Source: JAVKSL01 sp039583695 (GTDB lineage Bacteria; Actinomycetota; Acidimicrobiia; Acidimicrobiales; JAJPHD01). Taken from it: a stretch of 64,000 bases of DNA. The notes beneath the pieces are model-generated. The model was not told the origin of the DNA, ran no database searches, and saw only the letters and a list, made by a program, of their open reading frames with translations. Made by a program: the position numbers and the translations under genes. Positions 57,833 through 64,000 of the stretch are shown here, piece by piece. Where the stretch lies: assembly GCA_039583695.1 (NCBI GenBank), contig JAVKSL010000001.1, positions 59,571-123,570 on the forward strand. Direction: 5' to 3'. Position 1 is the stretch's first letter. Every line of letters starts with the position of its first letter.

Positions 57833-58636
57833 GTGCGTGCCCTCGTCGTCCTGCCCACCTATCAAGAGGCAGCGACAATCCACTCCGTCCTGGCGCAGGT
57901 GCGCACCGCCGCGCCGCAGGCCCACATGCTGGTTGTGGACGACGCCAGCCCCGACGGCACCGCGGACCTGGCTGAGGCGGCTGGCAAGCTCTTGGGGCAG
58001 GTTCACCTGCTCCGCCGCCCTGGCAAGGCCGGCCTGGGCAGCGCATACCGGGACGGCTTTGCCTGGGGCCTGGCGGAGGGCTTTGACGCCCTCGTGGAGA
58101 TGGACGCGGATCTGTCGCACGACCCAGCTGCCCTCCCCTCGCTGCTGGGGGCGCTGAGCGAGGACGTCGAGCTGGTAGTGGGGTCCCGCTACGTGCCAGG
58201 CGGGTTGATCCCCCATTGGAGCCTGAGGCGTCGTGCGCTGTCCAGGGCGGGGAACGCGTATGCCGGCGCCCTCCTCGGCCTTGCGGTCAAGGATCTCACC
58301 TCCGGCTATCGCGTCTATGCCGCTTCGCTGCTCCGACGGATGGATCTTGGCGCGATCCGGGCTGAGGGCTATGGCTTTCAGATCGAGATGGTGCGCGCCT
58401 CGGTGGCTGCCGGGGCGAAGGCGATCGAGGTTCCAATCACCTTCGTGGATCGGGAGCTCGGGACCTCCAAGATGACCAGCCGTACCGTGGTGGAGGCGCT
58501 GGTGTTATGCACCTGGTGGGGCGCGGGCCGCCTCGTGGGTGGGTTACGCCGCCATCTCGTGGTCTCGGAGCGGTCCCACAGACCAGTGGCGGAGCTCGAA
58601 GCTCTCGGCAAGAAGAGGAAGGGCACCCAGGGCTGA
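57833..58636 (+). CDS. Polyprenol monophosphomannose synthase (GT2)
   Basis: 267 residues from GTG 57833 (MRALVVLPTYQEAATIHSVL). VVDDASPDGTADLAEA, EMDADLSHDPAALPSLLGAL (DxD), VVGSRYVPGGLIPHWSLRRR, DLTSGYRVYAASLLRRMDLG, EGYGFQIEMVRASVAAGAKA and VPITFVDRELGTSKM are the full signature set of dolichol/polyprenol-phosphate mannose synthases, matching the soluble Ppm1 catalytic domain. It makes polyprenyl-phosphate mannose at the membrane from GDP-mannose. It is a second copy besides the partial gene at the left edge. Its 3' end overlaps the converging deacetylase gene by 93 bp. Confidence 0.92.
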   Translation: MRALVVLPTYQEAATIHSVLAQVRTAAPQAHMLVVDDASPDGTADLAEAAGKLLGQVHLLRRPGKAGLGSAYRDGFAWGLAEGFDALVEMDADLSHDPAALPSLLGALSEDVELVVGSRYVPGGLIPHWSLRRRALSRAGNAYAGALLGLAVKDLTSGYRVYAASLLRRMDLGAIRAEGYGFQIEMVRASVAAGAKAIEVPITFVDRELGTSKMTSRTVVEALVLCTWWGAGRLVGGLRRHLVVSERSHRPVAELEALGKKRKGTQG

Positions 58637-59275
58637 GCGCCATGCTCCCGGGGCCGAGGTGCAGTCCGAGTCGTGCAGGAGGACCGTGGCGCCCGGGCAC
58701 AGGCCAGCCTCGACGTCTGCGACGACGCTTCGCGGAGTGGCCGCAGCTCGCCAGTCCCGGCCCCAAGCGCTCCATAGGACGATCTGCAGACCCGACCGCC
58801 TGGCCGCCAGCAGGCCGGCCCCCGAGATGACTCCGTAGGGGGGTCGATGCCAGGCGGGCTCTACGCCGGTCGCATCGCTAACTGCATGCAGGCCCCGGGC
58901 CAGGTCCGCGGTCACCGCACGGGGGCTCAGGCTGAGCTGGTTGCGGTGCGTATGACCGTGCAGTGCCACCTCATGTCCCGCGGCGGCTACCTCGGCGGCA
59001 AGGCTGGCGTGGCGCTCGGCCATCGAGCCCAGCATGAAGAAAGTGGCCTGCCAGCCGAGCTGGTCCAGGGCCCTCAAGAAGGCGGGAGTCGATGAGGGAT
59101 CGGGACCGTCGTCGAAGGTGAGCGCCACATGTCCCGGTGCGCCCAGGCCATGGAGGCTGGGCGAGAATCGCCGGCGAAGCTGCGGGAGCCAGCTGATCGC
59201 CGGCCCGGCATGAGCGGCCAGCCCAACCAGCCCGAGGCCGCCCAAGGCCAGAGCGCCCGTGCTCAGAGTGCTCAT
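58544..59275 (-). CDS. Polysaccharide deacetylase (NodB homology), membrane-anchored or secreted
   Basis: 243 residues. An N-terminal hydrophobic segment (TGALALGGLGLVGLAAHAG) is followed by the NodB domain: HVALTFDDGPDPSSTPAFLR (motif 1, catalytic and metal Asp), VALHGHTHRNQLSL (motif 2, His ligands), WHRPPYGVIS (motif 3), IVLWSAWGRDWRA and TVLLHDSD (motif 5). It likely deacetylates an extracytoplasmic amino sugar polymer. The start abuts the stop of the upstream GT28-like gene, so the two form an operon; its last 93 bp overlap the converging mannosyltransferase gene. Confidence 0.87.
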   Translation of the reverse strand: MSTLSTGALALGGLGLVGLAAHAGPAISWLPQLRRRFSPSLHGLGAPGHVALTFDDGPDPSSTPAFLRALDQLGWQATFFMLGSMAERHASLAAEVAAAGHEVALHGHTHRNQLSLSPRAVTADLARGLHAVSDATGVEPAWHRPPYGVISGAGLLAARRSGLQIVLWSAWGRDWRAAATPRSVVADVEAGLCPGATVLLHDSDCTSAPGAWRSALGALPLLAESFELRHWSVGPLRDHEMAA

Positions 59276-61051
59276 TCAGGTCGGAGTCGGGGAGCTGGTC
59301 GGAGGCAGGTAGGAGGAAGTGAGGTTCTCGCCCGCGATGGTGGCGTGAAGCGTGCGCAACACGGATTCCAGCTGGGGGCCGGTCGCTCCCGATCCGGCAA
59401 CCATATAGACGCCGCCGGGGGCCAGCTTGGTTGCCCCTTTGATCTCCAGCTCCTTGATTGCCAGCCGGCGCGAGCGCACGATCTGCTCGTGGGCCGCGGC
59501 GGCGAAGATCAGGTCGGAGTCGTTGATAACGGCACCCGGGGCATAGAGCGTCACAGGCAGCCCGGTGTCGTCGGTGATGAGATCGGCTGCGGTGGACACG
59601 TTGTTCCCCACGGTGAGCACGTCCAGGTTGGTGGGGGCTCGATTCCCGCCGTTGGCCACGGGCACCCCATCTCTGGCGAGCTGGCGCACCGCGGTGGGGT
59701 AGGCCATAGCGAGACCTCCGTTGACCACGGCGCTGAAGTGGTCGTGGGCCAACAGCGCCGGCAGCGTCGGATCTGACAGCGCCTGGGCACCCAGGCGTAC
59801 GAAGGGGTAGACGCTGAGGCTGTTGGCCGGGGGACGCGCGGCGTCGACTCCAGCCGCGTTGGCCGCGTCGCCGACGACGTTCAGGCCGGCGTAGAGGGTG
59901 ACGGCCGCCGTCCCAGCCAGTGCCAGGCGGCGGGGAAGCGAGTGGTGCATGACCGGCAAAGGGATCGGGGCGCTCGCGACGGCCATCTCGTGCACCTCGT
60001 CAGCCGCGTCCCCGCAGAACATGGCGCGTCCCAGGCGAGCCATCTCCCGACCTGGATCGGTGGCTCGCTCCAGCGCTGCTCGGAGGCTCTCGGTATCGGT
60101 GGCAAAGATCGCCACGCCAGCGAGGTCCATGTTGATGGCGTTCTGGCGGCCGTGGCCGGGGATCGGGCGGTACGTCACCACTGGCAGTCCCACCGCGAAT
60201 GCCTCCATGCAGGTGAGCCCGCCCGCGTTCTGCAGGAGCACGTCGGACGCCGCCATCAGCTGCGGCATCTTGTCGGACCATCCGAGCACCTTTCCGGTCC
60301 CCAGGGCCTCGAGGCGCTGGCGCAGGCCCTCGTTCTGCCCGCAAACTGCCACCGGGAACCAGTCACCGCACGCTGCCAGGGCGGCGAAGGTCTCCTCGAG
60401 CTCACCAACCCCCCATGATCCCGCGACCACCAGGGCGACCTGCGCATCTGCGGGTATGCCCATCTCCAGCCTCGCCGCTGCACGGCTCGGCACCTCGGAG
60501 CGAAAACCTTGTGCGACCATCGGACCAGGTGCCGTTGCCGGGCGTCCGGTGGCCTCTCGTGCGGTGGCAGCGGAGTCGGGGTGGACGCACAAGTTGAGGT
60601 CGATGCCCGGGTGCACCCACATTGGATGCACAGCGAAGTCGGTGATGAAGGTGATGGCCGGGATGTCCAGGGGCCTCCACCGCCGGGTGCGCAGCCGACC
60701 CAGGGCAACCGACGACAGCGGGTAGGTGGACACCACCGCGCTTGCGCCGAGCTCGGTGGCCCAGCGTCTGAGCTGGCGTCCGAAGACCGCCGCCAGCAAG
60801 AAGCCGAGGGGGGCGCACAGGATCCATCCCAGATAGCAGACCCGGTAGAGGGCCTCGTAGGACCACGGAGCGACCCTCAGCTGGAACTCGTAGACCGCCT
60901 TGATCATCGGCCCGATCCGGGGCGCGGCGTCCAAGAAGTCCACAGTCTGGGTGCGGACCCCCTTCGCCTCCAAGCGCTGGGTCAGCTCACGGGCTGCCCC
61001 GTCGTGCCCCGCGCCTACGCTCGCCGATACCACCAGGACACTCGTAGTCAT
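59276..61051 (-). CDS. GT28/MGDG-synthase-like glycosyltransferase with extra C-terminal domain
   Basis: 591 residues from ATG 61051 (GTG 61057 also possible). The N-terminal ~370 residues follow the processive diacylglycerol glycosyltransferase/MGDG synthase pattern: SVLVVSASVGAGHDGAAREL, STYPLSSVALGRLRTRRW, ITFITDFAVHPMWVHPGIDL, KVLGWSDKMPQLMAASDVLL and NAGGLTCMEAFAVGLPVVTY. One hydrophobic segment (LALAGTAAVTLYAGLNVVGD) at ~385 then leads to a ~190-residue domain (LSVYPFVRLGAQALSDPTLP, GLAMAYPTAVRQLARDGVPV) that would be extracytoplasmic if the segment spans the membrane. Next gene is a polysaccharide deacetylase. Confidence 0.78.
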   Translation of the reverse strand: MTTSVLVVSASVGAGHDGAARELTQRLEAKGVRTQTVDFLDAAPRIGPMIKAVYEFQLRVAPWSYEALYRVCYLGWILCAPLGFLLAAVFGRQLRRWATELGASAVVSTYPLSSVALGRLRTRRWRPLDIPAITFITDFAVHPMWVHPGIDLNLCVHPDSAATAREATGRPATAPGPMVAQGFRSEVPSRAAARLEMGIPADAQVALVVAGSWGVGELEETFAALAACGDWFPVAVCGQNEGLRQRLEALGTGKVLGWSDKMPQLMAASDVLLQNAGGLTCMEAFAVGLPVVTYRPIPGHGRQNAINMDLAGVAIFATDTESLRAALERATDPGREMARLGRAMFCGDAADEVHEMAVASAPIPLPVMHHSLPRRLALAGTAAVTLYAGLNVVGDAANAAGVDAARPPANSLSVYPFVRLGAQALSDPTLPALLAHDHFSAVVNGGLAMAYPTAVRQLARDGVPVANGGNRAPTNLDVLTVGNNVSTAADLITDDTGLPVTLYAPGAVINDSDLIFAAAAHEQIVRSRRLAIKELEIKGATKLAPGGVYMVAGSGATGPQLESVLRTLHATIAGENLTSSYLPPTSSPTPT

Positions 61052-61076
61052 CGTCACAACCTATCGTGAATGAGCG

Positions 61077-62060
61077 ATGGATATCGGCACTGTCCTGGCG
61101 TCGGCTGTTGGCCACGCCGGCAAACATGCTAGCTGCCTGACGGGTGCCGCGCACCGGCTTGTCTCCCGGTGTGCCCACCATCACCGGGGCCCGGTGGTGC
61201 AGGCCCTGGTCATCGCCACCTCGCTGTCCGCGGCGTTCTTGTTCGCCCTGGCGTCGGTGCTCCAGCATCGCAGGGCCACCATGGAGGCCCAGGAGCACAA
61301 CATGCGCCTGTCGTTGCTCAGCCTCCTGGTTCGCCAGCCGCTCTGGCTGATCGGCATCCTTGCTGACGTGGGCGCCTACGTGCTCCAGTTCGTGGCGCTG
61401 GGCCATGGTTCGTTGGTGCTGGTGCAGCCCTTGTTGGTGGCTGGGCTGCTGTTCGCGCTGCCGATGTCGGCGGCCCTCAACCTCCGGGGCGTGGGCCTTT
61501 GGGAGTGGTTTGGGGCCGGTGGGATCGTGGTGGGCTTGGCGCTGTTCCTGCTCTCGGCCGATCCGGGGCCAGGCCGCCCCGGGACTGACACGACCACCTG
61601 GGTGCTCATCTTGGTGGCGACACTGGTGCCGGCCGGCCTTCTGGTGGCGTTCGCGGGGCCGTCGCCGAGCACCCGCCGGGCGGTCATGCTGGGAGGTGCG
61701 ACCGGTCTCGTGTATGGTCTGACTGCCGCGCTCACCAAGTCGGTGGCCCACATGCTGTCGGTCGGGATCACGCACCTGCTGCTGGGTTGGCAGACCTATG
61801 CGCTGGTCGTGGTGGGCATCGCCAGCCTGGTGGTCGCCCAGAGCGCGTTCCAGGCAGGACCGCTTAGAGCCTCGTTGCCGATCCTCTCGGTGCTCGACCC
61901 GGTGGTCAGCATCTTGATCGGCGCCCTTGGTTTTGGCGAAGGCATTGCTGGGTCCCCGCCGAACCGCGCCGGGGAGGTGGTGGGCCTGGTGGTGCTGGCG
62001 CTCAGCGTAGGCCTGTTGACACGTTCCAAGCTGATGGGGGAGAGCGCGGCGGGCGTTTAG
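61077..62060 (+). CDS. EamA/DMT-type transporter
   Basis: 327 residues with about nine hydrophobic helices in two halves (LVIATSLSAAFLFALASVLQ, ADVGAYVLQFVALGHGSLVL, GVGLWEWFGAGGIVVGLALF; then GGATGLVYGLTAALTKSVAH, TYALVVVGIASLVVAQSAFQ, PILSVLDPVVSILIGALGFG). This is the drug/metabolite transporter fold, and the ASVLQHRRA and LVLVQPLLVAG segments match actinobacterial DMT members of unknown substrate. The first ~38 residues from ATG 61077 are hydrophilic and a GTG at 61196 would remove them. It diverges from the GT28-like gene. Confidence 0.8.
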   Translation: MDIGTVLASAVGHAGKHASCLTGAAHRLVSRCAHHHRGPVVQALVIATSLSAAFLFALASVLQHRRATMEAQEHNMRLSLLSLLVRQPLWLIGILADVGAYVLQFVALGHGSLVLVQPLLVAGLLFALPMSAALNLRGVGLWEWFGAGGIVVGLALFLLSADPGPGRPGTDTTTWVLILVATLVPAGLLVAFAGPSPSTRRAVMLGGATGLVYGLTAALTKSVAHMLSVGITHLLLGWQTYALVVVGIASLVVAQSAFQAGPLRASLPILSVLDPVVSILIGALGFGEGIAGSPPNRAGEVVGLVVLALSVGLLTRSKLMGESAAGV

Positions 62061-62122
62061 ATTCCGGTTAGAATCCCCAAGCCCGTGGGACTGTCAGCAC
62101 CGGTGCGTGCCGGAGGGAGCTA

Positions 62123-62407
62123 GTGGAGTCAACTCAGCCAGGTTGGGACAGTGGTCAGTGGCGCGGAGGCGCTGCGTGCCGGGAGGTGGACCCCGGCCTG
62201 TTCTTTCCTGTGGGCGTCACCGGGCCGGCCGAGACCCAGATTGCCGACGCCAAGGCCGTGTGCGGCCGATGTGGGGTGCGAGAGATCTGCCTCGAGTTCG
62301 CGGTGCAGACCAACCAGGAGTACGGGGTGTGGGGGGGCATGAGCGAGGAGGAGCGTCGGGCAATCCGCCGCGCGCGTCGGGCCGCCCGATTCCAGGCCGC
62401 TTCTTAG
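62123..62407 (+). CDS. WhiB-family Fe-S regulator (WhiB1/WhiB2-like)
   Basis: 94 residues from GTG 62123 after GGAGGGAG. Four cluster Cys: GGAACREVDPGLFF, AKAVCGRCGVREICLEFA, and the turn EYGVWGGMSEEERRAIRRAR. The C-terminal basic end (RRARRAARFQAAS) is short with no AT-hook, unlike the WhiB7-like gene at 37894. The VWGGMSEEERR segment is typical of WhiB1/WhiB2 proteins that bind the main sigma factor and control growth or division genes. It stands alone between a transporter and isochorismate synthase. Confidence 0.9.
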   Translation: MESTQPGWDSGQWRGGAACREVDPGLFFPVGVTGPAETQIADAKAVCGRCGVREICLEFAVQTNQEYGVWGGMSEEERRAIRRARRAARFQAAS

Positions 62408-62430
62408 CCTCGGCCTGGTTGCTGGTTGCG

Positions 62431-62527
62431 GCATCGGTTGGCGGCGGCATCGGTTGGCGGCGGCATCGGGTAACGGCGGCGGCATCGGTTTGGCGGCGGC
62501 ATCGGTTTGGCGGCGGCATCGGTAACG
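62431..62527. repeat. 16-19 bp imperfect tandem repeat
   Basis: gcatcggttggcggcg-type units start at 62431, 62447, 62463, 62482, 62499 and 62516, about six copies with small length changes. They occupy the space between whiB and the converging isochorismate synthase and are not part of a supported gene. Confidence 0.9.
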
Positions 62528-62570
62528 TTCGCCTCAAAAGGGCGGGGTACCCGCCTGCCTCCCGCGGCTC

Positions 62571-63833
62571 TCAAGGGCGCACCACGGCGGCGAGGAGGGC
62601 TTGTAGCTTGAGCTGGGTCTCGGCCAGCTCCTCGCGGGGATCCGACCCGGCCACCACTCCCACTCCGGCCACCAGCCTTGCGGTCGAGCCGTCCAGGGTC
62701 GCCGAGCGGATCCCCACCACCCAGTCTCCGTCGCCGCGGGCGTCCACCCAGCCGACGGGCCCTGCGTAGCGGTCCCGGTCCATTCCCTCGAGGTCTGAGA
62801 TCAGCTTGAGGGCCGCGTCGGTGGGCGACCCGGCGACCGCGGGGGTCGGGTGCAGTCTGGCGGCGAGAGCCAGGGCGGAGTCGTTGGTGTCGCCGAGCTC
62901 GCCCTCGATGAGAGTGGCCAGATGGGAGACATTGCGCAGGAGGACTATCGAGGGCGAGGTAGGGACGTGGAGCTGGCGGCAAAGGGGTCTCAGCGCGTCG
63001 GATACCGCTTCGACGACGGCCCGGTGCTCCCTGCGCTGCTTGGGCGAATCCATGAGGCCGGCGATGAGGGCGTCGTCAGTGGTCGGGTCCCCGCTGCGGG
63101 CCACGGTGCCCGCGTGGGGGTGCGAGAGCACTGATTGGCGGCGGCGGCTGACCAGCAGCTCTGGGCTGGCGCCAACGAATCCGCCTATGGAGAAGATGGT
63201 GCACGACGGGTACAGGGCGCGCAGGCGTCCGAGGATGTCGCTGGCGAAGAAGTCTCGGTTGGCCTCCACAAGCACTTCGCGCGCCAGGACGACCTTGCGA
63301 AGCTGGCCCGACTCGACGTGCTTGAGCGCCCGGGCGACCATCTCGCACCACTCGTCGTGGGGGCACGGAGAGCTGAGCGTGAAGTGGTCAGGCGGCCAGG
63401 CGGCGTTGGGGTCGGTCGGGGCGCGCCAGGTCGGCGTCGCGGGGCCCTTGGGTGGGTTGGCGCGTTGTGAGACGGTGGTGCGCCATGCCGTACCCTCCGC
63501 GCTCACCCCGACTGTCACCGCAGGGATTATCAGCGTCCCGGGCGCGCTGGGGTCGAAGGGCAGAGCGCCGATCGCCATTGCGCCGCTGCCCGGTAGCCTC
63601 AGGTCACCCTGGGACTCGACCTGGGCGAGCTCGGCGACGACATGCTCGGCGGCGCCTGGCTCACCGAGGCCACTGGCCAGCTCCAACAAGCCAGCCTGTC
63701 CGCGGCAGGCGAAACCGACGCCATCGTGCTCGAACAGCATCCCGGTGTCCCCGGCCAGGGCGAGCAAGTCCATCGACATTGCTTCGCCCGGGCCCAGCTC
63801 AACGGTGCGGGCAATCAGGTCGTCCGGGTTCAT
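62571..63833 (-). CDS. Isochorismate synthase
   Basis: 420 residues from ATG 63833 with GAGGAGGG eight bases upstream. Chorismate-binding (MST) family: LRKVVLAREVLVEANRDFFA, ALYPSCTIFSIGGFVGASPE, LHPTPAVAGSPTDAALKLIS, DRYAGPVGWVDARGDGDWVV and GVGVVAGSDPREELAETQLK. These fit MenF/EntC/DhbC-type enzymes that convert chorismate to isochorismate, for menaquinone or salicylate/siderophore synthesis. With no men or siderophore genes beside it, menaquinone is the more likely use, as most actinobacteria need it. Start and stop are firm. Confidence 0.9.
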   Translation of the reverse strand: MNPDDLIARTVELGPGEAMSMDLLALAGDTGMLFEHDGVGFACRGQAGLLELASGLGEPGAAEHVVAELAQVESQGDLRLPGSGAMAIGALPFDPSAPGTLIIPAVTVGVSAEGTAWRTTVSQRANPPKGPATPTWRAPTDPNAAWPPDHFTLSSPCPHDEWCEMVARALKHVESGQLRKVVLAREVLVEANRDFFASDILGRLRALYPSCTIFSIGGFVGASPELLVSRRRQSVLSHPHAGTVARSGDPTTDDALIAGLMDSPKQRREHRAVVEAVSDALRPLCRQLHVPTSPSIVLLRNVSHLATLIEGELGDTNDSALALAARLHPTPAVAGSPTDAALKLISDLEGMDRDRYAGPVGWVDARGDGDWVVGIRSATLDGSTARLVAGVGVVAGSDPREELAETQLKLQALLAAVVRP

Positions 63834-63848
63834 TCGGGGCGCCCTCCT

Positions 63849-64000
63849 CGGGCGGGGCTCACCTGGGCGCCGGGAGCGTGGCCTCGGGCGGGGCTCACCT
63901 GGGCGCCGGGGGCGTGGCCTCGGGCGGGGCTCACCTGGGCGCCGGGGGCGTGGCCTCGGGCGGGGCTCACCTGGGCGCCGGGAGCGTGGCCTCGGGCGGG
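63849..64000. repeat. 36-bp tandem repeat running off the window edge
   Basis: Units starting cgggcggggctcacctgggc begin at 63849, 63885, 63921, 63957 and 63993; single-base a/g differences distinguish them. The array lies directly upstream of the isochorismate synthase ribosome site and continues past the window. The unit is a multiple of three and open in at least one frame on each strand (12-residue period GLTWAPGAWPRA on plus), so it may be the end of a coding repeat. Confidence 0.9.

Noticed and set aside
63849..64000. CRISPR array
   Set aside because: The 36-bp units are directly adjacent, with no unique spacers, and no cas genes are near.

Overview
The window is a high-GC chromosomal segment of an actinobacterium. 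It carries two WhiB-family regulators (one with the AT-hook tail of WhiB7), GAF-ANTAR regulators, a class II DAHP synthase, a PIG-L deacetylase of the mycothiol type, HrcA/DnaJ, many GTG/TTG starts and short overlapping operons. The gene mix fits Actinomycetota outside the classical model genera (an Acidimicrobiia-like lineage is my guess); the sequence alone does not prove the class. No rRNA, tRNA, CRISPR array, phage or complete insertion sequence was seen.

Layout: 1-3.1 kb holds a truncated polyprenol-phosphate mannosyltransferase divergent from a large GT-C-like membrane protein. 3.4-7.3 kb has a PIG-L deacetylase, a GlsB-type membrane protein and a small Flp/Tad pilus locus (pilin, TadE-like, TadG-like). 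7.6-29.3 kb is mostly housekeeping: a flavin disulfide oxidoreductase, DAHP synthase, leuS, a GAF-ANTAR regulator, rpsT, lepA, a glycosyltransferase, hrcA-dnaJ, rsmE, lepB, an SDR, a second GAF-ANTAR regulator, acs, a hydrolase, a membrane-tethered MurF-like ligase and ddl. 29.4-34.7 kb has a PH/SHOCT membrane protein and a branched-chain amino-acid type ABC transporter with its two permeases fused. 34.7-37.4 kb contains two lipoproteins, ppa, an unknown gene and an inositol-phosphatase-like gene. 37.6-38.3 kb is a whiB7-like gene behind a leader with an upstream ORF and an intrinsic terminator.

The most distinctive part is 38.4-56.6 kb, a [NiFe]-hydrogenase island of the high-affinity actinobacterial type (group 1h, formerly group 5). 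A PadR regulator diverges from a maturation operon of a SIS-HypC fusion, a SIS isomerase-like protein, hypE and hypF. A Ppx/GppA phosphatase lies on the opposite strand. The structural operon follows: small subunit, large subunit, a NifU-like protein that has lost its CxxC, proteins resembling DUF5947 and DUF6084, a 533-residue unknown, a maturation protease, four tandem copies of a ~33-residue membrane peptide (resembling DUF6893, one copy frameshifted), hypC, a 90-residue unknown, hypD, and two more cluster-specific unknowns. hypA, hypB and any cytochrome b anchor are not in the window, so nickel insertion and the electron exit route must be supplied elsewhere or by the unknown proteins.

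56.6-62.1 kb is a cell-envelope region: a flippase-like membrane protein, a polyprenol-phosphate mannosyltransferase, a polysaccharide deacetylase, a GT28/MGDG-synthase-like glycosyltransferase with an extra C-terminal domain, and an EamA-type transporter. The window ends with a second WhiB, an isochorismate synthase, and a 36-bp tandem repeat running off the edge. Short in-frame tandem repeats recur at termini or linkers of genes across the segment (livF, hypE, DUF5947-like, 533-residue protein).
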